From positions 1-64,000 of the forward strand of contig CAMPDV010001323.1 in NCBI GenBank assembly GCA_946699065.1: 64,000 nucleotides of DNA, read 5' to 3'. Below the pieces are notes generated by a model. The model saw nothing but the letters and a program-made list of their open reading frames with translations, did not search any database and was not told the origin of the DNA. This document shows, one piece after another, positions 36,876 to 48,330 of this stretch. The translations under genes and the position numbers were made by a program. Source of the DNA: Loxodes magnus. Its lineage: Eukaryota > Ciliophora > Karyorelictea > Loxodida > Loxodidae. Within the stretch, counting starts at the first letter, position 1; each line of letters opens with the position of its first letter.

Positions 36876-37072
36876 CCTTCGTTTAATTTTGTTGATGTCC
36901 TATTATATACTTTATTTAGTATCTGATTTAGTTTTAGTTAAATATGAATAGGAATATAAGAGCTTAAAGTCGTTATCTTAAGAGAATTATACTATCTAGT
37001 TAAATCCTTAATTCTAAATAACTTTATAGAAGATAAAGTATCTCACTGCTAGAAAAAGGCTTTAGAAGCTAA

Positions 37073-39634
37073 ATGGTTAGAGTGAAAGTAGAAAAAATTA
37101 TCTGGAAAGAAACTAAAGAATCGCTTGAAAATTTTTAACCTTTGCAGTTATAAGAAACAGGAGTCTATTAATAGCAAGCTTCGAATTAACTCCTTTGATA
37201 GTAAATTGTTTAGCATCCACAAATTAATTAGAGGAAAACTATAATAAAGTTGCAAGTTAATTGACAGGAAATATCTGAAAACATTGAAATGGTTTGTGGC
37301 AATAACTGGAAATAAAAATTTAAATACCAGAAACTTCAAAATTAAAAACTCAGATCTATCGAATCTAAAAGAAATTATGAAGAGAGGGAGTTAAATAAAA
37401 AGCTTGGAAAGATAAAAGAAGAAACAGTGTTGGGTATCTATTTAGTTAAATTAATAAATCTATTCCTTTAAACTCTTATAATAAGCTCTATTTATAACCT
37501 TTTAATTAACTCAATAGATTATCAATGCTTCTATATCTCTCTTTTAGTAACTAATAATAGCATTATATTAAATTAAGAAGCAAAAACTAATTTCTCACTT
37601 TAATAATATAATAGTTAAATGTAATTAAGAAACATAAATAATGAGACTAGGATTAATAAAAGAGATCTAATAAAAAATTTGAACTAAAGCTTAATAATAA
37701 ATAGTAGAAGGCTATTTAATTAAAGAAATTAAGTAATGTTTAAATAATGCTATAGTCATTACTAATTAAATAATGCTCTAATTGTATTAGCCAAGCTTAC
37801 TTATTTCACTTTAAATAAAAAATAAAAGATACAGCTGAAAAAATAGAAAACTTAGAGATCAACTTATGATTCTTATTTACTCTTAGCTCTTCATAAGCTG
37901 ACTGAGAAATGGGCTTAATTTCTCTCAACTTAGTACTAATGATTAAGCTTAAGATATTAAAGAGATAAAAAATCAGAGTTAACAAATTAGAGTGATAAGG
38001 ATAAATAATAAGCATAAAAAACTACTCAACCCTAAATAAACAATTTATTCATCCAGACTTTTTTAAAAAATACTGGAAAGTATTGAAACTAAAAGAGAAA
38101 TAGAATCGATTGAGAGGATAATGTATAAACTTTGACGGAACTTCAAATGCATAAAATACTCAGAAAAAAAGCAGATTAAGCAGTTAGGGATAAATAAAGA
38201 TAGCTCTTTTATCAATACGTATTATTATTCGAGCGAAAGCGAAAAACTTAAGAAAATTCTTTAGGATTCGCTCAATAAAATTTTAAAATGCTATAGAAAA
38301 TTTAAGAAAAATAAAAGAATAGTTGCAAAACATTAAAATAGTTTTTCCTTTAACTGGAAAAGTATAGAAAAAAGTGATTTATGAAAGAAGCAATAAAAAT
38401 ATGGGCAAAAATTCAAATAAAGCGCAGATTCATATGAGACTAAATTAGATAATTAATCTAATGATTTCAAAAACAATTTTGTATTTTGCATTCATAAGGA
38501 AAAAATGCAGAACGTATAAGAAAAAACATTATAGAATCAAAGTAAATTTCGTAATAAATCTATGAAAACACCAAAAATTAACTTTTATCCTTCCAAAAAA
38601 GAAGATTTTAAAGAAACTAGTTTTAGTGTGAAATTCTTAAATAATATTTACCAATAGATTTAAAAGGCATAATGAAATTAATAATAGTGGGCAAATTTAC
38701 AATTTTAAAGTAAATAAATATAAATAAATGGTTATAAGTAAATAGTAGCCAGTTTTATTTAGTAATTAAAAGTCTAAATTAGAGATTTAAATTAAACTTA
38801 AAGAAGGATTATAAAACTAAAATATTCTTTTAGTAATCTCATTATTAAAGCCACTATTTTAATTAGAATCTTTAATAATCTTAATTGTCTAGTTACCTTT
38901 AACAGCATTTCAAATAAATATTCACTTATTATTATTTAGATTCTAGTAAGTCATATTGCTATTATTATATTCATTAATACCTAATAATAATTCCCTTGTT
39001 TGAGATAATAATACTGCTTAATTTAAGCAAGAATATTTGTAAAGGAGAGCTTTAATCTTAAAATAAAAGGAAATTGTCTTTAAAATTTTAAATGCAAATG
39101 AAACTGACAGAAGCTAGAGATATGAAGTCTTAACCAAGAAGTTACTATATCTAAAAAGAAAAAACTAATAATGCATAAAGTCTCCTATTATTATGGCTAT
39201 TTAGATTGATAGCTAATAATCTTAAAATTCTTTATTTATAAATGTATGCTCTTTTATTAATCATTATTGCAAGTGAATAATCTATCTTCCAAAAGTCTTT
39301 AGTAGAAGAAAACATAAGTATTATATAATTTATGAAGTTGGTAAAAGATTTAAAAATAATGATTTATAGAAACTTTCAAAAAGCTATTATAATAGAGGTA
39401 TATTTAGCAAAAAAAACAAATAATAGGAATCTATGTAATAATAGAGAAAAGTCTAACTAGTATAAGATATTATATTTATATAGTAACGATTCTTCATTTC
39501 ACTTTTATAATAAATTATTTAAACAAATACACTTTAAACATTTACTCTCTTATTTGTTTTATATTAACTACATTTTAGTTCAAGAGTTTTAGATAAATTT
39601 GGGAAAACATTATAAAAAAGACAAAAATATATGA
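37073..39634 (+). CDS. Long coding-like ORF, unknown protein of ~853 residues
   Basis: ATG 37073 (MVRVKVEKIIWKETKES) opens a frame whose TGA codons at 37940, 38462 and 39632 are all in register. With TAR as Gln and internal TGA as Trp it runs to TGA 39632-39634. The last 389 codons (38465-39631) contain no TGA, where about six are expected from composition, which supports real selection on the frame at least there. The first third has regularly spaced Trp residues in a Lys/Glu/Gln-rich context (NWQEISENIEMVCGNNWKQ), vaguely like Myb/SANT repeats, but I would not assign it. The part around 38.65-39.0 kb is very AT-rich and could be intergenic, giving two genes. Confidence 0.42.
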
Positions 39635-39639
39635 AATAA

Positions 39640-40150
39640 AAATTTAGCAGTATAGATAATAACCATTAGAGATAGATTAATATTAAACTTAAAATTCTAC
39701 AGTTTAATTAAGATATTTTTATACTATTTTATCTATAAATCTAAGCAAATAAGTATATTAGCATAATTAATGAAGGCTCTTATATATAATTCTATCAACA
39801 AGTAGTCTTTTAATTAGGTTTAATTTTTTCTACCTTGGTAAAATAATAATTGTTTCCCTTTTCTGTCTAAAAATGATAATAATTCTCTTTATTGGTTGTG
39901 GCTTTTCATCTTTTTATTTTAAGTTCGACAGTTGTTAAAAAATACAGACTCTTCTGTATTTTTAAGAATCATTTTAGAAAATTATTTTTCTGTTCTATCT
40001 TTAATGTCAGTAAGTTAAAAACTTAATGTCTCAAATTTGAATTTCTTATTGCTTTAGAGAAGAGAGAATTAGTTCTAATCCAATAAAAAACTTTAATATT
40101 TAACATTCTTGTAATATTTATAGCTTATACTATAAGAGTTACATTATATC
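39640..40150. other. AT-rich spacer between converging genes
   Basis: About 500 bp of AT-rich DNA between the stops of the + gene at 39634 and the - gene at 40151. No motif. Confidence 0.45.
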
Positions 40151-42540
40151 TCATTAACTAAACAGATAAACTTTTTAATTTTATTGATAAATGCTTTATA
40201 GTTGTGATTATAGATTCCCTATGCAAGTTAAGTCTAAGCCAAGATTCAATTAATTGCTTTTCGTAGAACTAAATAGATTTTAAGAATGTTCTAAGATTAT
40301 GTTGATTGTACTTTTTTTAATTAAAATTTAGGAGAATAGGGTTTATGTTCTATTGGGTTACTAAAGCATTCTATTGTTTCTCTATATCTTAGAAAGTTTT
40401 AAGATTTCTCCTTTACAAGTTTAGCCTAAAGATTTTCTTTCCAAGGACTTGATTGACTGATTATGTAATTTATCTTATATTTATTCCCTTTAGATTGAAC
40501 CATCAATGCTAGTAGGACTTAAGTAAATGTCTTATGATTGCAAATTAAAGCTCTTAATATTTTTCTTGATACCCAGAGAGATTCCTTTATTGCTATAATC
40601 TTATAGATTTTAATAATTTACTTAAAAGCTAGATTTAAACATGTTTTATGGTTCTTTAAGGTTCTATATTTTGATAATAAAATTGAATTTAAAATTAAAG
40701 AGCGAAATTTAAAGAATAAAGGGAGGTTGAATCGTTAATGAATAGCTACAACAAATAATTATGATTAAAAACTGAAGAGAAAATTCAAGCTAAAGAAAGG
40801 GAAATAAAAATGGACTAAAGATGCCTTGATTGGGGTATCTAAAGATTAAGAACTTTATCATGCGTAATATTCTTGAAACTTTAGTTAATGAATTAACTAG
40901 ATTTTCTTAAATTTGCTATTTTGTTTATTGATGTGGAATCTTAAGCTAGCCTTATACTACATAGCAAGGGTATTTTGAAGCAATATTTATCTCTCAAAAC
41001 CTCTTCTTTATAACTCACTCACTCTTGAAAAAATTTTGCTACTATAATATGGTTAAGCAACTATTAAGGTTTTAATTTTCTTCTAATGCTTGGTATTCTA
41101 AAACTGACTAAAGAAGAAAAAGAGAAGAAGATTCTGTAATAATCTCAAAGCTCAAGGCGATAAATTTAAGTTGAAATTCGCTTTTTTAGTTCTGTTATTT
41201 AGTTAATAAAAATTATTTCTATTAAAGAATTTACTGAGCAATAGATTCTTCGACTCAACTATTTATTCTTCCTAGGTTATTGAATGAAATTCTAGAAGTT
41301 TCCATTAAGTTTAACGTATTTTTATCTTGCTAGCTTTGAATAGCTTAGCAATCTTAGTTTTCGTTTCTGTATTTATTAGCCCTGAGCTATTCATTTTAAG
41401 TAAGCACGCTTACATTCTTATTGAGCTTAGTCTTTATTCTCACAGCTTATCGGAAAGAAACATTTGTCTAAGTATTTATATACTCTGCTAAACTGCTTTC
41501 TGCTTTAACTATTCTTCTAAGAAGATGAGATGAATCAAATTTTGCTTGGCAAATTTTTGGCAGACATCTACTCAATTAGCTAAAAGAATCTGCAAAGAAA
41601 GACTATTCTCTTTAAAAATAAACTTCTTAAGTAGTCCTCCTATATCCAGGAAATATATACCTCTAATGACTTTCTTCTCTTGGTGTTTGATCGTTTCAGA
41701 GAATAGCTGTTTTTTTGCTTGAAAAGTTAGATTATTAATTATAAATCAAGGATAGTTAGTTAAGACACAATACCAAAAGTAAGATTTTCTCTTAATTAGA
41801 TTTTTAATTTCCTCACGCCTACCAACATATTAATACCTTTTAACAGAAATTTTCTCTTCTTTTAATCTTCAAACATCGAAATTTTTTCTTTACTTAACTT
41901 ATGAAAATGGAAAACTAGTTAGATTTCTTAAATTTCTATAAATCTATGCTCAAAAATTCTAATTTGCAATATTCTCAAATTTCCTTGTAAAATACTTACC
42001 AGTTAGTACTAATTAATAAGCATTTTCTTTCTTAGATCAATTTTATAATGCTTAGTCTTTTTGTTTAATTTTAGCTCTTTTTAGCTTAGTTATCTTAGAT
42101 ATTTCAAAGTAACTATTTTATCAATTTTTTTCAATCTCAAGTCTTGGATCCTGCCAAGTATTTTTTAATTCTAGCTTTAACTATTTTTCTATTTATCTTC
42201 AATAAAATGATTGAGGTAATAAATTTCTGCTATATACTGGGTATAATCTTTATTTCCTCAATAAGACTTAATCTGAGCTTCCTATCTCAAAAAAGCTTTA
42301 AAAATATCCAGAGAAATTGAAGCTTTAGAAAAATGAGAGGACTACTTAAGTCTTAAAATGTTAAGTCAATCTTTAAGCTATAAATTGGTTCTTAGCACTC
42401 TTACTGAGATTACTATACACTGTCTTACTAAAAATCTTCATCTCTTTATCTTAATCTTATTTTGATTTTATGGGATAGAAGCTTCTAAAAGTCTAGTAAA
42501 GTATCATTATCGTATTACCTTAGCTGATTAATAATTTAAG
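40151..42540 (-). CDS. Large coding-like ORF with a 16-nt intron, unknown protein
   Basis: On the minus strand, after a candidate intron at 41999-41984, the frame runs 610 codons to TGA 40153-40151 with about six internal TGA codons, none of them in the last 281 codons. Before the intron a different frame reads convincingly (for example DYTQYIAEIYYLNHFIEDKQ) back to about 42.5 kb; removal of the 16 nt joins the two exactly. The start is not fixed; ATG 42441 is in a third frame. The protein is Gln/Asn/Ser/Lys-rich with a long polar C-terminal tail. One segment (ISFNNLGRINSWVEESIAQQ) resembles the start of PAS domains, which are abundant in ciliate signalling proteins, but this is a weak impression. 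Confidence 0.5.
41984..41999 (-). other. Candidate 16-nt intron
   Basis: On the minus strand GTAAGTATTTTACAAG has the ideal 5' splice consensus GTAAGT and ends in AG. Its removal links two protein-like frames. Introns of 15 to 16 nt are known in heterotrich ciliates (Stentor, Blepharisma, Condylostoma), so the length is biologically plausible. Confidence 0.45.
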
Positions 42541-45460
42541 TGACTCTATGCCTTTTTTTATAAAATTTCCCTCAAACTTAAGATATTTTTATTTATAAAG
42601 TGAAAGTTAAATTAAAGCATAAATAATGGATTTTAATAACTTACATAAATAGCAATAAGATAAAATTAATCTTTAGTTTAAAATAGTTATTAAATACTTG
42701 CTTAACCTTTTAGTTCAGCTTTTAAAGTTAATCATTCAATTATTAATGTGACTACTAATAATCATAGTACAGTTAAAATTAAACAAGGTTTCATTTTAAG
42801 TAGTTTCTTTTGTTATTATTTCTAAATGATTTCCCTTAATAGTTCAGCTTCATTAGTCTATTTCTTATATAGTTCTTATTGCATCTTGAAACTCTAAAGT
42901 TAGTATCTAATATTAATTATTTAGCTCTTTTTTCTTTTGTTTTTTATATCTTTACATTATTATGAGCTTGCAAAATGATCTCATAGATATGCTTTAAAGA
43001 TTATCTTTATTATTACTAATTTATTCATTTTATCTTAAAATTAGTCTAAAGGCCTTTGCTTATACAACCTTGTTACAGGTTTATTTATAAAAGATTTTTA
43101 TTTTTTCCTATTAAATGACAAGAAGTTAGCAAGTAGCCTATAGATATTTAGCAATTCTTTTAAATTTATTAGTTATTCAAAATTTTCAGGTCCTTAATAA
43201 ATGAACTCAAAAGGAGCTTTCTAATTTTACAAATATAACTTAAAATAATTATTTTAAAATTTATTGGAAATAGTCTTGGTATAATGTAAAAAACTTATGA
43301 TCTAAAGGTTAAAAATAATTTAGTTAGAGCTAAAATATTGAAAACATTAGCATCATGTTCTTTTAATTTATTTATGTTTTTTTTAGAGCAATTTACTTTT
43401 TGATAAATGGTATCATTCTCATAGCAACTTTTATTTTTTTGTTTTTATTAATTAAAAAGCTAATTCTAATTTCTTCTCTTCTCTTCTCTTCTCTTTTTAT
43501 ATTATATTTAATTTTTATTTAATTAACACCCTTAAGAATCAAAGTTAGCAAAAATTTTGAACTTCAATTATTAACAAAAAAGAAATTAAATCAATTTATT
43601 TCTAAAGAATTATTTCTTTATGTTTTGCTTATTAATTATTTAATTAACTAAATTAAAGTCAAATGTTAAAAATATTCAACTTTTTTTTAAATAATAAAGG
43701 TTATAATTCCATGACTGTTGTAAATTTCTTAAACATATCAATATATTTTTTTTAAAAAGAGTTTTAAGAAAACATGATTAAAATATCTATTTTAATATAG
43801 TCAAATTATTTTTAGGTAAATTAGATTAAAGTTAATTATTTAACTTCAATTTTATGATCTTATTAAATTAATTTTTTTTAAGTGAATTTTTTTGTAAATT
43901 CTTTCTTTATTTTACGTATATCTATGAAGCATTTTTATGGTTTTAAAATCTATAATAATAGTTATTTTGATTTTAATATCTCTTATTTTTTATCTTTTAA
44001 TTAGCTTATTTAAACTTGTAATGTAAATATTCAAGCTTTTAATTCATAAGCTTTATTATTCACTCTGGAAGTATAATTAAGTTTTAATATATATGAAGAA
44101 TTCTAAACAATTAATTATTATAAATTAATTAGTGTTAGTTGTATAATTATTCCTATTAAATTTAATAAGATCTCAAACATATCTCAAGAAATATTAACCT
44201 TTTATTTATTATTTGATATTTGTTAAAGACAAAGAGGTTGTCAATTTTAGTCTTAGATGAGCTTTTAAATTTTTTAGGTTTTTATTCATTCTATTTTTCA
44301 TATAGTAATTTTTAAATTTTTATATAGAGTTAAGTTTGAAAAAAAACAATTTAATATTTATGTAAGTGATCTTTGATTTTATTAGACTTTATTTATTTGA
44401 AGTTAATAATTTTTTTACTGAAAGTATGTCTTCTTTATAATACACCAATTTTTAGCATTTTATTATTTTAGTTATTAATAATTATCTATAATTGGTTATA
44501 AGAATATTATTAATTTTTTATTAATTTTTACATTCTCTTTTCTAAATAATAGAGTATCTAATTAATACTTTTTATACATTTTGCATTTAATTTTTTTTAA
44601 TTATCTTTTTATTAATTAGTATAAGAGTTATATCAATTTAAGTTAGATTTTTAATGGTTTAGAATCATATACTTTTAAGAGCTTTATTAATTTATCTATT
44701 TTGCTATTATTAGTTCTTTTGGTACATTTTATTAATAGAATTTAATTAAAAATTTACTTTTTTTTTGAAATTAAGTTTTTCTAAATTAGTTCAAGATAAA
44801 TTAAATCTAATTATTTTCTGGAGTTATGATTTTATTTACTATTTATAAAATTTTACTTTTAGGAAGTCTATCTAATAATTATGATAAATATTAGATAAAC
44901 TTTAAATTATAGCTATACAAATGTTTTAGTAATTATCTTCAATTTTTAAATATTTTAATACTTATACAATTCCTTTCTGTAATTTTGCTTTTAATTTAAT
45001 TTAGTTGCAGAATTTAAGGAAATTCTATTTGTTTATTTCTTTAATTAATTTTGTTCTTAGCAATATGAATTAGTTATTTTATTATTAGCTAATTCTTACA
45101 AGTCAATTTTCATGAGTTTTTCTTTTTATTTATAGAAGTTTATTAATTTATATGAGTTTATGATTTTAATCTTTATTTTTAAATTGATTTCAAATTTTTT
45201 TTTTAATGTTGTGATTTTTTTTATCATAATGAATATCTTAATTATTTCAGGTTGTATAGTTAGCATTGATTAAAAGTTAGGATAAATTTTGTTTTTTTAA
45301 GTTTAAGTTTTTTCATAAAGATCCTGCATATTTATTTACCTAAAATTTATCCTCATTTTATTTTAATTATTATTTATTGTAACTAACGCAAAAAAATATT
45401 ATTCATTTCTGCTATTTTTTTTAATATTTAAGAAATTATTTTACGTAAAATTATAAAAAA
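42541..45460. other. AT-rich region upstream of the kinase gene
   Basis: About 2.9 kb of very AT-rich, T-biased sequence with many homopolymers and a TCTTC microsatellite near 43476-43497. No gene or conserved motif seen. Its right end must contain the promoter of the kinase-WD40 gene; the bases just before the ATG are AAAAAA. Confidence 0.5.
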
Positions 45461-47303
45461 ATGGTTTCGGCAATAGATTAGGATTACATAATTAAAGGAT
45501 CTGTAATTCAAAAATTCGAAGAAATAGCCAAAGGAGGTTACGGAGTAATTTACAAAGGTCTAATGCAAGGAAGAATAGAGGTAGCTATTAAAGAGCTATA
45601 TAATCAAAATTTAACTCCAAAAGCTAGATAAGAGTTTGAAAATGAAACTGCGTTAATGTGCAAAATGAGGCATCCAAATGTAATTACAGTTTATGGTTAC
45701 TGCTAGTCTCCATTGAGTTTAGTAATGAAGTTCATGCCTCGATGTTTATTGCACATAATTCATAGTAACTAAGAAATGCCTTGGGATTTACGATATAACA
45801 TAAGTTTAGACATTGTCTAAGGTTTATAATATATCCACGAAAAAAATATTATTCATAGAGACTTAAAGAGTTTGAATATTTTATTGAATAATAATTATAA
45901 AGCCAAAATTACTGACTTTGGTTTGTCAAGAATTAGAACAGAGTCCAAATCAATCTTAACCAAGTCAGAAGAAGGAACGGTTCGTTGGATGGCGCCTGAG
46001 ATAATGAGTTCTAGACCAAAATATAGTGTCTTGTCTGACATTTTCGCTTTGGGAGTCACGTTCTGGGAGATAGCAGCTCGTAAAGTACCTTTTGAAGATG
46101 CTAAGCCTGAATTTATAAGAGAAGACATCAGGGCAGGAGAACGCGAAGAAATACCAGAAGACTGTCCAATAGAATATCAGCAAATAATAAAAGGATGCTG
46201 GTAACAAATTCCAACTGAAAGAACTAACTTGCAGCAAATTTAAAATTAACTACTGAAACTAATAAAAGAATTTAAAACTTAATCCGCGTAACCAGATTTG
46301 CAAAATCTTAAACTAACATCACAGCAATAAAATTTAGCGCCTAAAGAAGAAAATAAAACATCAATACAAGTGTAAAAAATATTCGAAATTTAGTACGACA
46401 AAGCTCAAGGTAATTCTTAATTAATTTAGACTAAATTTTTTCGGGACATGCGGACTCAGTTTTATCTATTGCGATCTCTCCGGACCAGAAATGGATAGTC
46501 TCTGCTAGTGATGATAAAACGATCAAAGTCTGGGATTTCCAGACTGGAAGCTGTTTGAGGACTTGTACTGGCCATGCGACTCAGTTTGATCTATTGCGAT
46601 CTCTCCGGACCAGAAATGGATAGTCTCTGCAAGTTATGATAAGACGATCAAAGTCTGGGATTTCCAGACTGGAAGCTGTTTGAGGACTTGTACTGGCCAT
46701 GCGGACTCAGTTTTATCTATTGCGATCTCTCCGGACCAGAAATGGATAGTCTCTGCTAGTAAGGATAAGACGATCAAAGTCTGGGATTTCCAGACTGGAA
46801 GCTGTTTGAGGACTTGTACTGGCCATGCGGACTCATTTTAACTCTATTGCGATCTCTCCGGACCAGAAATGGATAGTCTCTGCAAGTTCTGATAAGACGA
46901 TCAAAGTCTGGGATTTCCAGACTGGAAGCTGTTTGAGGACTTGTACTGGCCATGCGGACTCAGTTTGATCTATTGCGATCTCTCCGGACCAGAAATGGAT
47001 AGTCTCTGCAAGTTGGATAAGACGATCAAAGTCTGGGATTTCCAGACTGGACAGCTGATTCGGACTTTGGTTGGGCATTCTCATTATGTGTATAATGCTT
47101 TAATAACTTCGGATAATGGTTTTATAATATCGGCTTCTGATGATTCGACAATCAAAATTTGGAATTTTGCTACTGGTGAGTGTATATAGACATTGACGGG
47201 GCATGTTGGTTGGGTATGGACATTGGCATTGAGTGTGGACAACAAGTGGATATTATCTGGAGGTGGAGACAAGGTGTTGAGGAAATGGAGGATAGCGTTG
47301 TGA
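45461..47303 (+). CDS. TKL-type protein kinase fused to seven WD40 repeats
   Basis: Predicted intracellular protein kinase with a C-terminal beta-propeller. Exon 1 starts at ATG 45461 (preceded by A-run) and is open with TAR as Gln. Kinase landmarks: glycine-rich loop KGGYGVIYKG (24-33), VAIK with Lys44, HRDLKSLN with Asp134 and Asn139, DFG at 152-154, RWMAPE, DIFALGVTFWE and the final CW. All catalytic residues are present, and the loop sequence HRDLKSLN plus GTVRWMAPE point to the tyrosine-kinase-like group. A 20-nt intron (46410-46429) puts the first WD40 unit in frame. Units start at 46444, 46570, 46695, 46821, 46948, 47073 and 47199; the gene ends at TGA 47301. Units 1 to 5 are nearly identical in DNA; 6 and 7 are diverged. 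Single-base length changes in units 2, 4 and 5, all in homopolymers, break the frame: sequencing error or pseudogene. A diverged WD40 ligand sensor controlling the kinase is the likely design. Confidence 0.88.
46410..46429 (+). other. Candidate 20-nt intron in the kinase-WD40 gene
   Basis: GTAATTCTTAATTAATTTAG begins with GT, ends with AG and separates the kinase frame from the WD40 frame. Splicing gives ...DKAQ-D-QIFSGHADSV..., joining the C-terminal kinase tail to the first WD40 unit in register. The frame of both flanks is known independently from conserved motifs, so the frame change is real unless it is an indel error. Confidence 0.55.
46444..47072 (+). repeat. Five near-identical 126-bp WD40-coding units
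   Basis: Unit lengths are 126, 125, 126, 127 and 125 bp. The deviations are GCGGAC to GCGAC in unit 2, an extra T in unit 4 and a missing G in unit 5. Apart from these, differences cluster in two codons: the residue after GHADSV (TTA, TGA, TTA, AAC-like, TGA) and the residue in SAS-x-DKT (GAT, TAT, AAG, TCT, TGG-like). The rest is almost invariant even at silent sites, which indicates recent amplification or gene conversion. Confidence 0.9.
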
Positions 47304-47339
47304 GCAAGTATGAATTAAATATTTTTGATTAAGTTTTAA

Positions 47340-47545
47340 TAATTAAGTTATTTCTTTAGTTCTTTCTTTAAGTTCTTTCTTTAGTTCTTTCTTTAAGTTC
47401 TTTCTTTAAGTAAGTTATTTCTTTCTTTAGTTCTTTCTTTAGTTCTTTCTTTAAGTTTTTTCTTTAGATTTTTCTCTAAGTTTTTTCTTTAGATCTTTCT
47501 CTAAGTTTTTTCTTTAGTTATTTCTTTAAGTTATTCTTTAAGAAT
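47340..47545. repeat. Simple repeat of TTTCTTTAAGTTC type
   Basis: About 200 bp made of AGTTCTTTCTTT and TTTCTTTAAGTT variants begins some 37 bp after the stop of the kinase-WD40 gene. It probably lies in or just beyond its 3' untranslated region. The repeat is imperfect and drifts to TTTTTCTTTAGA forms on the right. Confidence 0.9.
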
Positions 47546-47569
47546 ATATTATTTGTCAAGTATATTTAA

Positions 47570-48330
47570 AAAGTTCAAAATTTTTCTTAAGTCTTTTATG
47601 TAAAAGGTTCTAGAAATATTTTTGAAGTATATAAGATTTTATCGTATTTTAATTTAAAAGGTTCTAGAAAATTTTTGAAGTATTTAAGATTTTATTAAAA
47701 GTATTTTAATTTAAAAGGTTCTAGAAAATTTTTGAAGTATATAAGATTTTATAAAGTATTTTAATTTAAAAGGTTCTAGAAATATTTTTGAAGTATATAA
47801 GATATTATAAAGTATTTTTATTTAAAAGGTTCTAGAAATATTTTTGAAGTATATAAGATATTATAAAGTATTTTATTTAAAAGGTTCTAGAAAATTTTTG
47901 AGTATAATAAGATTTTATAAAGAGGTGATTTTATTTAAAAGGTTCTAGAAATATTTTTGAAGTATTTAAGATTTTATTATAAAGTAATTTTAATTTAAAA
48001 GGTTCTAGAAAAATTTTTGAAGTATTTAAGATTTATTAAAAAAAATTTTATTTAAAAGGTTCTAGAAAAATTTTTGAAGTATTTAAGATATTATAAAGTA
48101 TTTTATATTTAAAAGGTTCTAGAAAAATTTTTGAGCTAATAGGATTTTTTAAAGAGGTATTTTATTTAAAAGGTTCTAGTATTTTTGAAGTATTTAAGAT
48201 TTTATTATAAAGTATTTTAATTTAAAAGGTTCTAGAAAATTTTTGAAGCTTCAAAATTTTTTAAAGAGGTATTTTAATTTAAAAGGTTCTAGAAAAATTT
48301 TTGAGGTTGTAAGTCTTTATATAGTTTTTT
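47570..48330. repeat. ~58-bp tandem repeat containing GGTTCTAGAAA
   Basis: About 13 imperfect units, each with AAAAGGTTCTAGAAA, TTTTTGAAGTAT and TAAGATTTTAT parts, spaced 53 to 62 bp. The palindromic core TTCTAGAA is kept in all but one or two units while the AT-rich spacers vary in length. The core equals the tail-to-tail form of a heat-shock element (nTTCnnGAAn), though a chance outcome of repeat amplification is as likely. Confidence 0.9.

Noticed and set aside
45895-46237. Minus-strand open frames under the kinase and WD40 repeats
   Set aside because: Antisense shadows of clearly conserved kinase and WD40 sequence.
45461-47303. Bacterial or contaminant origin of the kinase-WD40 gene
   Set aside because: In-frame TAA/TAG codons at many positions, a putative tiny intron and AT-rich flanks fit a ciliate-type nucleus.
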